Shown here piece after piece: positions 7,881-17,400 of a DNA stretch of 34,985 nucleotides (position 1 is its first letter; each line of letters begins with the position of its first letter). The notes under the pieces were generated by a model. It did no database searches, was not told the DNA's origin, and saw only the letters and a list, made by a program, of their open reading frames with translations. Made by a program: the position numbers and the translations under genes. Source of the stretch: Photobacterium aquimaris (lineage in GTDB: Bacteria; Pseudomonadota; Gammaproteobacteria; Enterobacterales; Vibrionaceae); assembly GCF_002954455.1 (NCBI RefSeq), contig NZ_MSCC01000002.1, positions 588,475 through 623,459 on the forward strand, given 5' to 3'.

Positions 7881-7911
7881 AAAAGCCGCTGATTGATCAG
7901 CGGCTTTTTTG
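7881..7911 (+). terminator. tRNA-Ser terminator
   Basis: AAAAGCCGCTGATTGATCAG continuing into CGGCTTTTTT: stem AGCCGCTGA/TCAGCGGCT followed by a T-run. A strong intrinsic terminator 8 bp after the tRNA. Confidence 0.9.
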
Positions 7912-7973
7912 TATCTGAAGTACTGTAAATCACTGATGCCAATAGGGTGAGACAAACTTTTATTACACAATGA

Positions 7974-8006
7974 AAAGGGGCGAAAAGTTTAACTTTATGC
8001 CCCTTT
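7974..8006. other. strong nested hairpin between convergent units
   Basis: AAAGGGGC (7974-7981) pairs with GCCCCTTT (7999-8006). Inside, AAAGT and ACTTT can also pair. T-rich tracts flank both sides. It lies between the rightward tRNA-Ser and the end of the leftward adhesin operon, and could act as a bidirectional terminator. Confidence 0.5.
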
Positions 8007-8029
8007 GCATTTTATATTTTTGAGTTAAT

Positions 8030-8060
8030 GATTAAAAGAAAATAGCCCAATGGGGTTATT
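8030..8060 (-). terminator. terminator at the end of the adhesin operon
   Basis: On the minus strand AATAACCCC and GGGCTATT form an imperfect stem followed by TTTCTTTT. It overlaps the stop codon of the last gene (8058-8056). Confidence 0.5.
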
Positions 8061-8982
8061 TATATCCTCCTTGAATTTCTGGCTGTTGTTGTTTTAATAC
8101 TACTTTATTACGCTCAATTGCTGCGGCAGGTAAATCTATAAAGCCGTTATCCGTGAGTGTCTGCTGTGCTTCTGGTGTCATTACGTAATTAACAAAAGCC
8201 GTTTGCTGCGGTGATAGAGAGCTCTTTGTTGGCTCTAAATTAAGGTACATGTAATAGACGTTAGCAAGCGGGTAGCGGCCTGATAAAATTGTTTCATGAT
8301 CTAATCCAAAACTCTCACCATTTTTATCAATAATATCAATACGTTTAATATCTTTATCTTGGCTTTGATATACGGTGTAACCAATAGCATTTTCTTTTGA
8401 TTCAATAGTATCGATTAAGTCTTCACGGCTGTTTAACGATTTAGTTGCCGTTTTTTGGCCATCGTAGCAGGTGATCATCTTGGTGAAATTACGGTGTGCT
8501 GATAAATCCCCATTGACTGAATAAGCGTGTACTTGTGTTAGTTCAGTATTGTTGGCAAGTACAGGGCTTACAGTCTGCCATTGAATTGATTTTAATGATG
8601 ATTGACAGCCAAAAATATCAGCCAGCGCATTGATTGAAATAGACTTAATTGGATTATCTTCATTGACCAAAATGGCGATAGCATCGGATGTAAAGTATAG
8701 CTCGGTTGGTTTATAACCGTATTTATCTTTAAAAACAGCGACTTCGCTATCTAACCAACGACGAGAGCTAATACCAATTTTTACGCTGTCTTCAATCATC
8801 AATTTTTGAACATCATTGCTTTGCTCTGTCAGCAATTGATTGTTTAACGTTGCTGTTGAAATTAGTTTATTGATGACGGTATTGAGTTCATTTTCAACCG
8901 CAATGGTTTTACTGCTATCGGCATAAGCAGAAGAAGCAAACAGCGCCAGTGGTAACATGTAAGTTAAAGTTGATTTATTCAC
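8056..8982 (-). CDS. PstS-like periplasmic substrate-binding-fold protein
   Basis: 308 residues from GTG 8982, chosen because GAGGG lies 8 bp upstream and a signal peptide follows at once (STLTYMLPLALFASSAYA). An upstream ATG at 9012 is in frame but would overlap the preceding gene and add a non-signal extension. The body looks like the PBP_like_2/PstS fold: SDAIAILVNEDNPIKSIS near residue 100, where phosphate-binding relatives have their central Ser/Asp loop; VMTPEAQQTLTDNGF near the C-terminus is a hallmark of this family. Two Cys are present. It is last in the adhesin secretion operon, 10 bp after the OmpA-like gene, with no permease nearby. A transport role is therefore doubtful; a periplasmic or outer-membrane accessory role in adhesin export or sensing is possible. 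Confidence 0.8.
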   Translation of the reverse strand: MNKSTLTYMLPLALFASSAYADSSKTIAVENELNTVINKLISTATLNNQLLTEQSNDVQKLMIEDSVKIGISSRRWLDSEVAVFKDKYGYKPTELYFTSDAIAILVNEDNPIKSISINALADIFGCQSSLKSIQWQTVSPVLANNTELTQVHAYSVNGDLSAHRNFTKMITCYDGQKTATKSLNSREDLIDTIESKENAIGYTVYQSQDKDIKRIDIIDKNGESFGLDHETILSGRYPLANVYYMYLNLEPTKSSLSPQQTAFVNYVMTPEAQQTLTDNGFIDLPAAAIERNKVVLKQQQPEIQGGYK

Positions 8983-8992
8983 GAGTATTCCC

Positions 8993-9601
8993 TCACTGTG
9001 CTGTTGATGCATGTTGTGCTGATTGCTCTGAGCTGTAAATAGTCCATTTTTTTACAGGCTCCATTTGGTTGCTGGTTATAACAGCAATGGTGCGTCGCTC
9101 ACGTTTCTTTAGGTGCTTGGTTAATTCGGTCACCTGCGTAAACTCTTGCTCTGAAATGCGCTCAGGTGCAATACCATTTTCAATCAATGCATCTTTAATC
9201 ACGCTTGTTCGACGTTGCGCTAATGCTTTGTTGTATTCGTTTGTACCTTCAGGGCTAGTATCACCTACAAGGATCACTTTTGCCTGTGGCTTTTGTTTTA
9301 ATAAATCAAAAAGTTGAGTGTAGGTTTCATTTTGATCTAAGCGAATATGGTCGTCATCAAAGTTAAAGTAAACGGTCTGAATGTCGTATTTTGGCTTCAT
9401 TTCCCAAGGAGCACAGCCGGTAATATCAACATTTGTGCCTACAGGGGTATCTGCACACATATCACGTTGGTTGATCACGCCATCTTTATCATGATCGCGA
9501 AGATCATCAATCTGATGGCGAGTAACTTGGGTATCAGGCATGTCTGCACAGCCACTTAAAAGCAAAGGCAATAAAATGAGAGAAAGTAGTGATTTAGTCA
9601 T
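8993..9601 (-). CDS. OmpA-family lipoprotein
   Basis: 202 residues from ATG 9601, which has GGAG 8 bp upstream and opens directly into a lipoprotein signal (MTKSLLSLILLPLLLSGC, lipobox LLSGC). DHDKDGVINQRDMCADTP is a thrombospondin type 3-like calcium-binding stretch. The C-terminal ~100 residues form an OmpA/MotB peptidoglycan-binding domain (VYFNFDDDHIRLDQNE; ALAQRRTSVIKDALIENG). It probably anchors or stabilises the outer-membrane part of the exporter on the cell wall. It begins 2 bp after the TolC-type gene. An OmpA-like gene next to the exporter is also known from the Shewanella BpfA biofilm adhesin cluster. Confidence 0.88.
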   Translation of the reverse strand: MTKSLLSLILLPLLLSGCADMPDTQVTRHQIDDLRDHDKDGVINQRDMCADTPVGTNVDITGCAPWEMKPKYDIQTVYFNFDDDHIRLDQNETYTQLFDLLKQKPQAKVILVGDTSPEGTNEYNKALAQRRTSVIKDALIENGIAPERISEQEFTQVTELTKHLKKRERRTIAVITSNQMEPVKKWTIYSSEQSAQHASTAQ

Positions 9602-9603
9602 GA

Positions 9604-10914
9604 TTATTGCTCCTTCGCTTGCCATTGTTCTGGGTATTCAACACGTAATGCATAGGTCAATTTACCCATAGCATTAAGAATGCGGTAAGCTGCTAGGGTG
9701 TGATCATATTCCGTATTGATGTAGTTCTTGCGAGCAAGAAATACTTCGACTTTGGCATCCAGTACGTCAAGTAAACTACGACGGCCTAAACGAAATTGCT
9801 CTTCGTAACCCATTTCAGCAGCTTTTGCTGCATCAACGTTTTGTTTCAACAGTTTCTTTTGTTGATCCAGCATGTTGTAGGCATTCCACGCAAGGGTCGT
9901 CCCTTCAACCACTTCACGTTCAGCACGTAAACGGATAGTGCGAGCTTCTTCATGACGCCAAGCTGAAGCTTCTGTATCTGCATTGGTTTTACCGCCGTTA
10001 TATATGTCGTAATTCATAGTCAACATCACACGGGCATCTTGATCTGGGCCAAGTGTATTCCCCACGTTATCGTTAGCATTAGCGTGAACTTCTAGCTTAA
10101 ATTCAGGGAAATAATTACCTTTTTCTCGGCGAATTTCTTCACGTGCAGCTTGAATATCAGCAATAGCGGCTTGTATTTCTGGATGCTGGTTTATACCTTG
10201 TTTAATAGCAATTGTTTTACTACTTGGTAGTAGGGCGCTATCGACCACAGGATCAATCAAGTTAGTGGCAGGTTTACCAACTAAACGTATAAACTTGGCA
10301 TCGAGATCGTAGAGGTTATTTTCAGCTGCAATCAGTGATGATTTTGCTGTCGCAACACGTGCTAAAATTTGGGCTAAGTCAGAGTTACTGCTTAATCCTT
10401 TTGAATTCTTATCGAGAATATCTTGATAAATCGCTTCATGTTCACGGACGTTGCGTTGGGTTAACTCATAAATAGTTTTTGCTTTCAGTACTTCAAGATA
10501 CAAGCGTGTGGTATCTAACGAGATACCTTCGGCATCAGACAATAAGGTTAAACGTTCAGATTCTGCTTCATAGGTTAGACGATCGGTATTGGCTGAGGTT
10601 TTAAAGCCATCAAAGATAAGCTGTGATGCTTTTAAACCGATTTCAGTACGGTTCATACCACGATCGTCTTTGGGGATTTTATTGCCACTGTTGTAAAGGG
10701 TTTCTTCATAACCGGCTGCAGCGTATAAATTTACCTGTGGTAAGTAATTAGCTTGTGCGCCATCGACTTCACGCAATACTGATTGAAAACGAGCATATTG
10801 CCCCGCAATTTGTGGGCTGTAATCAATGGCTGAGGCAACAGACTCTTCTAAAGAGAGCGCATGCGCAGCTGTTGATGAAAATAGCGCAGCTGCTATTAAT
10901 GATGATAAACGCAT
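9604..10914 (-). CDS. TolC-family outer-membrane channel of the adhesin type I secretion system
   Basis: 436 residues with a signal peptide (RLSSLIAAALFSSTAAHA) and a mature start LSLEESVASAIDYSP, typical of TolC/AggA/LapE proteins. Two long helical-hairpin repeats cover the rest. ASQLIFDGFKTSANTDR and TMNYDIYNGGKTNADTEA are the paired beta-strand/helix signatures of the two OEP repeats. ATG 10914 is preceded by AGGAAAAGGA. It forms the outer-membrane exit duct for the giant adhesin with the HlyD-type and ABC proteins encoded just upstream. The 83 bp before it are not long enough for an obvious separate unit. Confidence 0.92.
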   Translation of the reverse strand: MRLSSLIAAALFSSTAAHALSLEESVASAIDYSPQIAGQYARFQSVLREVDGAQANYLPQVNLYAAAGYEETLYNSGNKIPKDDRGMNRTEIGLKASQLIFDGFKTSANTDRLTYEAESERLTLLSDAEGISLDTTRLYLEVLKAKTIYELTQRNVREHEAIYQDILDKNSKGLSSNSDLAQILARVATAKSSLIAAENNLYDLDAKFIRLVGKPATNLIDPVVDSALLPSSKTIAIKQGINQHPEIQAAIADIQAAREEIRREKGNYFPEFKLEVHANANDNVGNTLGPDQDARVMLTMNYDIYNGGKTNADTEASAWRHEEARTIRLRAEREVVEGTTLAWNAYNMLDQQKKLLKQNVDAAKAAEMGYEEQFRLGRRSLLDVLDAKVEVFLARKNYINTEYDHTLAAYRILNAMGKLTYALRVEYPEQWQAKEQ

Positions 10915-10997
10915 TCCTTTTCCTTTATCTTCTTATTATGTTTGCCGTTTGAATAACAAACTGGCTGATATATGTATCAATGAGTCAATTGAGTATA

Positions 10998-12317
10998 TTA
11001 AGGTTCTCTTAATGCACTGGTTTTAGCGCGTAATAACGGCTTTAACCAATAACTTAAAACAGTTTTTTCTCCCGTTAAGATATCCACCATCGCTTGCATG
11101 CCGGGAATGGCTTGCAAACGTGTTTCAGGATCATCATGGAGCTGAATATGAGCGCGGTAATAGGCGGTACCGTCTTCTGTTTGTAGGGCATCAGCACTGA
11201 CATAAGTGACTGTGCCTTTGCGTCCACCGTAAACCACAAAATCATAGGCAGTAAATTTAATGGTGGCTTCTAATCCTGTTTGTACAAAAGCAATATCTTG
11301 CGGCGAAATTCGCGCTTCAACGATTAACTTGCTGTCATTGGGCACTAACTCCATGATAGGTTCACCGGGTTTTACAACACCGCCTAATGAGCGCACTAAA
11401 ATATCTTTAATAGTGCCATCCATTGGGGCGGTGATTTCAGTTCGTTTTAACTGATCGGCTAATCCTTCTTGACTATCTTCTAATTGGGCAAACTGATTGG
11501 TCAATTCATTGAGTTGTGCTTGGACTGAGGTTCTAAATTCCAACGCAAGATTGCGGCGTATCACAATAGCTTCACGTAATGCTGCTGAAGTTTTTTGTTG
11601 TGCAACTTTTGAACTGGCAATTTCGCCGCGTAATTTCACCTGATCGCGACGTGTTTGGATCAATTCTACTTCCGCAACAGCGCCTCGTTTTACCGCCCCT
11701 TCGAGCATTTTGGCTTCTTTATTGACTAAACGAAGACTGCTATAAAGTGTGGATGTATTACTTTTCGCATCACGTAACGCTTCAGTTTGCTGTTCAATCG
11801 TAAGCTGTGCTTCTTCAAGTTGTGACTCAATTTGTCCAATACGTTCGTTGTAATTGGCTTTAGCATTAAGCTGAGCACGCTTACTTAAATCATCAAAAGC
11901 GATAGCTTGATGGTTAATGGTGATTTGTTTTTTCCAATCCTTTTCCTTGGTATTGACTTTTACGGTGTCTAATTCGGCTTTCAGGCGTTTTATCTGCGCT
12001 TGTAACGTACGGTAATGTTCATCAGATTCTTGGAAAGCGGTACGGAAACGGGTGTCATCTAAAATAATTAAAGGCTGACCTTTTTTTACCTGTTCGCCTG
12101 CTTTCACTAAGACTTGTTCAATAATACCGCCTTCTAAACTCTGAATTTTTTGAATGGCGAGGGTCGGCACAACTTTGCCATCACCCACAACCACTTCTTC
12201 CAATTTGGAATAGGCAGCCCAAGTGATAATAGAGATAACTAATAGCGAACAAAGCCAGACGATTTTACGAGAGCGATAGGCGTGCTTTTGATTTGCCCAT
12301 TTTAAATTACTGCTCAT
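10998..12317 (-). CDS. HlyD/LapC-type membrane fusion protein
   Basis: 439 residues from ATG 12317, which follows AGGAGGTGGT; the frame is open 90 bp further upstream inside the ABC gene. One membrane segment (about 22-42, IVWLCSLLVISIITWAAYS) precedes a biotinyl-lipoyl-like half motif (GGIIEQVLVKAGEQVKKGQPL), a long coiled coil (about 100-300), the second lipoyl half, and a beta-barrel with IVEARISPQDIAFVQTGLEA, a HlyD-family signature. It bridges the inner-membrane ABC exporter and the TolC-type channel. The start overlaps the ABC gene end by 11 bp, indicating translational coupling. Confidence 0.92.
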   Translation of the reverse strand: MSSNLKWANQKHAYRSRKIVWLCSLLVISIITWAAYSKLEEVVVGDGKVVPTLAIQKIQSLEGGIIEQVLVKAGEQVKKGQPLIILDDTRFRTAFQESDEHYRTLQAQIKRLKAELDTVKVNTKEKDWKKQITINHQAIAFDDLSKRAQLNAKANYNERIGQIESQLEEAQLTIEQQTEALRDAKSNTSTLYSSLRLVNKEAKMLEGAVKRGAVAEVELIQTRRDQVKLRGEIASSKVAQQKTSAALREAIVIRRNLALEFRTSVQAQLNELTNQFAQLEDSQEGLADQLKRTEITAPMDGTIKDILVRSLGGVVKPGEPIMELVPNDSKLIVEARISPQDIAFVQTGLEATIKFTAYDFVVYGGRKGTVTYVSADALQTEDGTAYYRAHIQLHDDPETRLQAIPGMQAMVDILTGEKTVLSYWLKPLLRAKTSALREP

Positions 12318-14487
12318 TACCACCTCCTTGAACAATACTGACGGATCGAACACGGCTAACTGGACGTTGTGGTTTTTGTTTAGCAAGAATGGTTTTTGCA
12401 TCACCATCAGCCACTATTTGCCCACGCTCTAGCACAATAATGCGATCACATTGTGCCAAAATAGACTGGCGGTGAGAGCTAATTACCATGGTGATATCAC
12501 GCGGTAATTTATGTAGGGCTTGACGAAAACGCTCTTCTGCTTGTTGATCTAAAGCGCTAGTTGGCTCATCCATTAGCAATAGGCTAGGTGAGCGATACAG
12601 CGCGCGAGCCAGTGCGACAGCTTGGCGTTGACCGCCTGATAAATTACGACCGTTTTCACCGACTTGGGTTTCTAATCCGTTGGTAAGGCGATCCATAAAG
12701 CTATTTAAGCTCGAGGTGGTTATGGCATGACTTAGGCGCTTTTCATCAACTTCATCACAGCCAAATAGAATATTTTCATAAATAGTGCCGTAAATAAGAG
12801 CTGGCTGCTGTCCAACCCAACCGATGTTGTTACGAAGGGCGGCGGGTGGCCATAACTGGGCATCAATACCTTCAAAATACAATTGTCCTGAACTTGGACG
12901 ATATTGGTAAGAAAGTAGGGCTAACAGAGTAGATTTACCTGAGCCTGCTGCGCCAATAATACCAACACGCTCACCTTGGCGGATCGCGAATTTAATATTA
13001 CTGAGAGCATTGAATTGCTGCTCAGGATAGGCAAAGTTCGCATCATCTAACTGAACATTACCGTTAAACTCGCCGCGATCCATCACCTGATGCTCATTAC
13101 TTTCCTGCGGTAATGCCATCACTTGATCAAGCCCTGTAATAGCAGAGCGGCTTTGCTGATAGCGCAGCATTAACATCGATAACTGGTTGATTGAACTTGC
13201 GGCACGACCGCTCAGCATCACAATAGCAATCAAGCCACCCATGCTGAGCAAGCCTTCTGAAATACGGTAAACACCAATGATAATTAATCCAATGGTTACG
13301 ATTTGCTGACTACTCATTACCGAATGAGAAACAACATTGGTGTATTTTCGTGATTTGATATGCCAATCAGAGAGTGCTGAGGCGGTTTGCTCCCAACGGC
13401 GCTGGATGATGCCTTCAGCATTGTTTTGTTTGATATCAGACAGATTATATAAACTATCTAATAATTGGGTTTGTTTCTGGGTCGATAAGCGAGCTGATTC
13501 ATCCAATGTTTGACCAATTTTTCCTTTCATGATGGTACTTAGGAGCAATAGCACCGCCATAATAGCGATAGGAACAAACATCATAGGTCCGCCAAGCCAA
13601 CCAATTAATGCAAGGAAGAACAAGGTGAAAGGTAAATCCACCAAGGTAACTAGAGTGACTGACGTGAAAAACTCTCGCACACTGTCAAAATCTTGAATTT
13701 GACGCGCAAATGCAGCGGCTGATTGGGGGCGATGTTCAAGTTTCATCCCCAATACTTTTTGCATTAAAATTGCTGACAGTTTGGTATCAATATGATGCCC
13801 AGCCATATCGGTGATAGCGCTTCGTGCTTCGCGTAATAACCAATCAAATATCAACGCAATTGATACCCCAGCCGCCAACACCCATAAAGTATTAAAGGCT
13901 TGGTTGGGTACCACGCGATCGTAGACGTTCATGGTAAATAACGGCACGACAAGAGCGAGTAGGTTGATAAAAATAGAGGCAATAAGCAGATCACGATACC
14001 AAGGTTTTACCTCTGAAATCGCCGAACGTACCCAATGTTTTTTCGGCTTAGGTTTAATATCATCCACGCGGGGATCAGCAACTTGGATCGGCGAAACTTG
14101 CCAAACATCCCCGTTGAGCAGATGTGTTAGCTCATCGCTTGATTGTAGAGATACAACGGGAGTTGGGGCATGATCATCATTAGTTTTAAACTGGACGGTT
14201 TTAAATAGACCATCAACGTATTCACTAATAATGATTGGCTCGCCAGCATTTGTAATGCCAACGGCTGGTAAGCTTGCTGTGATTAGCTTTTTTTTCGGGT
14301 GTAAGCCAACGTCCAACTGAGCTTGGTTAGCTGCACGTTCAAACAGAGAATCGTCAAGTTTACCCTCTATTAAGGGTAAACCTGAGGTGACTTTTAGACG
14401 ATGACAGCGAATGCTGTAATGCTGGCATAGCCACAATATAGCAGCTAGCCAGAGGTCATTATCTAACGGCGGATTTTTACTACTCAT
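12307..14487 (-). CDS. LapB-type type I secretion ABC exporter
   Basis: 726 residues. Residues 1-130 form a C39-like domain without the catalytic Cys, as in LapB and HlyB, used to hold substrate and not to cut it. Residues ~165-440 contain the transmembrane helices (LIASIFINLLALVVPLFTMNVYDRV is characteristic). The ATPase has Walker A GAAGSGKST, signature LSGGQRQAVALARAL and Walker B LLLMDEPTSALD, with a switch His in VISSHR. It exports the adhesin from cytoplasm to outside in one step, using ATP. ATG 14487 lies 7 bp after the adhesin stop, with AGGGA overlapping that stop. Confidence 0.93.
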   Translation of the reverse strand: MSSKNPPLDNDLWLAAILWLCQHYSIRCHRLKVTSGLPLIEGKLDDSLFERAANQAQLDVGLHPKKKLITASLPAVGITNAGEPIIISEYVDGLFKTVQFKTNDDHAPTPVVSLQSSDELTHLLNGDVWQVSPIQVADPRVDDIKPKPKKHWVRSAISEVKPWYRDLLIASIFINLLALVVPLFTMNVYDRVVPNQAFNTLWVLAAGVSIALIFDWLLREARSAITDMAGHHIDTKLSAILMQKVLGMKLEHRPQSAAAFARQIQDFDSVREFFTSVTLVTLVDLPFTLFFLALIGWLGGPMMFVPIAIMAVLLLLSTIMKGKIGQTLDESARLSTQKQTQLLDSLYNLSDIKQNNAEGIIQRRWEQTASALSDWHIKSRKYTNVVSHSVMSSQQIVTIGLIIIGVYRISEGLLSMGGLIAIVMLSGRAASSINQLSMLMLRYQQSRSAITGLDQVMALPQESNEHQVMDRGEFNGNVQLDDANFAYPEQQFNALSNIKFAIRQGERVGIIGAAGSGKSTLLALLSYQYRPSSGQLYFEGIDAQLWPPAALRNNIGWVGQQPALIYGTIYENILFGCDEVDEKRLSHAITTSSLNSFMDRLTNGLETQVGENGRNLSGGQRQAVALARALYRSPSLLLMDEPTSALDQQAEERFRQALHKLPRDITMVISSHRQSILAQCDRIIVLERGQIVADGDAKTILAKQKPQRPVSRVRSVSIVQGGGNEQ

Positions 14488-14494
14488 ACTATCC

Positions 14495-17400
14495 CTAGCC
14501 AGTAATTAGATTATTATCATCTATCATTTTTTGTAGAACCTCTGCTTCCGTTGCAGAGCTCGTATCTGCGCCATAAAGCGCATCTTTACTTACATTGTCT
14601 AACGTTATCTCTTGTGTAACATCTGTGCTATTGTCTTTAACATGTAATGTGACGGAACCGTTATTTTCAGTAATGTCAATATAGTTATCGGCTGAAATAC
14701 CATCAGTCACATTTGATAAAATAGCGCTTAAGTCGATGTTGTCGCTATTAATTTTGGTATCAAAATCTAAAATAGTATCTTGTGCTGGTGTAGAGATTGA
14801 ACCAAGATCATCAGATTTAAACACGAAGCTGTCATTGCCCGCATCACCTGACATTATATCGTTACCTTTACCGCCGATAATCAAATCGTCATTGGCTGTA
14901 CCGACTAGGGTATTATCACCGGCCTCTGCGACTTTGAAATCGATACTTTGCGCTGTGCCCGTTGCAGTTTGGTTGCCGATGCTGGCACTTGGCTCAATAG
15001 ATAAAGTGAAATCTTGTGCGCTGTTGCCTGTCATGGTGAGGTTGGCAATATCAGCGAGATCGACTTCCCAACCGCCATCTTTTTCTTTACCCGCAGAGAA
15101 AACATAATCACTAGGAAAGCCTGTGATCATGATAGTGCCTTTCTCGTTAGGGGCTGGGTTTTGCATCATGAGATCAAGATTTAAGGCGATCGCTGAATTT
15201 GTTTCGGCAATAATGCTAGTGTATTGCGCCGTTAATTCTGGCTCATCAGGCAGTGCATCAATAGTTAATGTGATCTCTTCGGTAGCGATAACACCTTCAT
15301 GAGTGTACTCAGTGCCTAATACGATATTTGTATCAACAGTGTTGGCTTCTAAGGTGATCGTCATATCGCCATAAGCATCACCAGGATAAAGTGTGAATTC
15401 ATCCAGTGTATTGGCATTAACGACGACTGTAGCAAACCAATTATTTCCTTTTTGCCCAAAGGTAACTTCTTGTCCGCCAATAACGATTTTATCTAACCCT
15501 TGTAATTGAGCAGGATCATTCGCACTGATCGTTACCGTGAGTCGTAATGCTTCATCACTGTTGGTTTCATAGCTTTCTAGATTAACCGGAATAGTGAAAC
15601 TATCACCTTCAGTTCCAGCAAGGCTTTCTGGGACATCAAAGAACTGAACATCATCACCAATAGATTTAACACCCACGACTAAATCGGTGGTCGAGGTTTT
15701 TATATCATTGGTGCCAATTTCGTTGGTGATGGCTTCTAGTTTGAGCTTCATATCGCCACTAAAATCTAGCGGTGGACGTATATAAACCCCGTCCATTTGG
15801 CTGGCACTGATACTCCATGATTGACCACTGTTAGGTAACTGGAGGAATGTATTTCCGCCATCAGGTGAATAGAACAATACAGCACCTTCAGGTAGCCCTG
15901 AAATATTCAGTGATAGTGTTTCTGAACCATCGTTATCAAATAAAATTGCGTCTAGGCCTGTGATATTAATGTAGCTATCTTCGTCACCGAGAACTTCGAT
16001 TTTATCGGGCATTTCAGCAAAATCAGTTACTGGTGCAACATTGATTACCACTGATGCCGTTTTGGTTTGGGTATCTGTTTGGGTTGGGCAATCAGCTTTA
16101 TCAGTGATGTTGGCTGCAACATTCATGGTTAACTCACCGCTGAAGTTAAGTGGTGGTGTTAGGGTTAATTCACCTAAACGCGTTGGGTCTTTAATCGTCC
16201 ATGTGTTATCGCCGTTGTCTTGTAAAATGGCGGGATCACCGTTGAGTTTCGCCCCAGCAGGTAAGGTAATTGTCAGCCAGTTGATGGTTTCTTTTCCTGT
16301 GGCTAATTCACCTTCACCGCTGATGGTTTGCCCAGCGAAAATATTATCACCTAGTATCAATTCTAAGTTGATAGCAGATTCGGTATCTTCCTGAATTGTG
16401 TTTTGTCCTGCATTAACAATGATGTCATCGACAACTGGTATAACTTCAATCTTGATATTCTGCGTTGTTTTGGACGATTGACCGTTACAGGTGGACGTTT
16501 GAGTTATCTCAATCGGAATATTAATACAACCAGCCCAATCTTCATCAAGTCCGACAAAGACCATATTTTCTAGGCCGCTTGGTGTGATGGTATAGCCAAG
16601 AATTTCACCAATAGCATTATATTCAGGGATAACACCATCGCCTTCAATTTCAACACCTAGAGGTAGATCTTTGATATCAATGAAAAACGATATTTCGATT
16701 TCAGGACTATCATCAATGTTGCCATCCAGTAGACCTGATAAATCAATATCTTCACCTTCTTTGGCAATAATGGCGTCATCACTTTGAATGTTATCTGGGT
16801 CGTCAATGGGAAGACAAGAACCACCGCCGCCGTGACCAGTAATTTGGACTTGAAGAGGGGCATCAATATAGCGTGAATGTTCGTCATCAATAACGTGGGC
16901 AACAACACGCAAATCTATGATGTCAGTATCAAAGTTAGAGCTAATGGTCGCGCCGGCTAAGATATCTTTCATCGCTTCTTTAACAGTATCGCTAGTTAAG
17001 CCCGTTGCTGGAATAATCCAATTACCACTGCCATCAATAGAAGCGCCATTTGGGTGTTCAACGATTAAGTTTATACCACTTGGGACAACGATGATGATGT
17101 AATCAAGGTACTCTGAGCCATCGAGGTCTTCATCAAAAAAGTGAACCGTGTTGGTTAAATCGATAGGGCTTCCATCGGTACTGGTGAGCACTTCTGATGT
17201 TGATTCTAAACGGGTATCACCTTCAACAATACCTGCGACATCAAGTTGAATTGTTGCATTAATATCTTTCGATGCTTTTTGCCCTGTTGGTGAGGTATCG
17301 GTGACTTCATAGCTAATTGGAATAGTAAATAAGCCACTTAAATCTTCATCGGCAAGCACAGTGACACGACCGCTATTAATGAAGTTAGCCCATGATTCGC

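Noticed and set aside
7730..7942. A 70-codon minus-strand open frame across the solitary tRNA-Ser
   Set aside because: It is antisense to the tRNA; the peptide containing RDRDLNPRY is a well-known artefact of tRNA-Ser genes.
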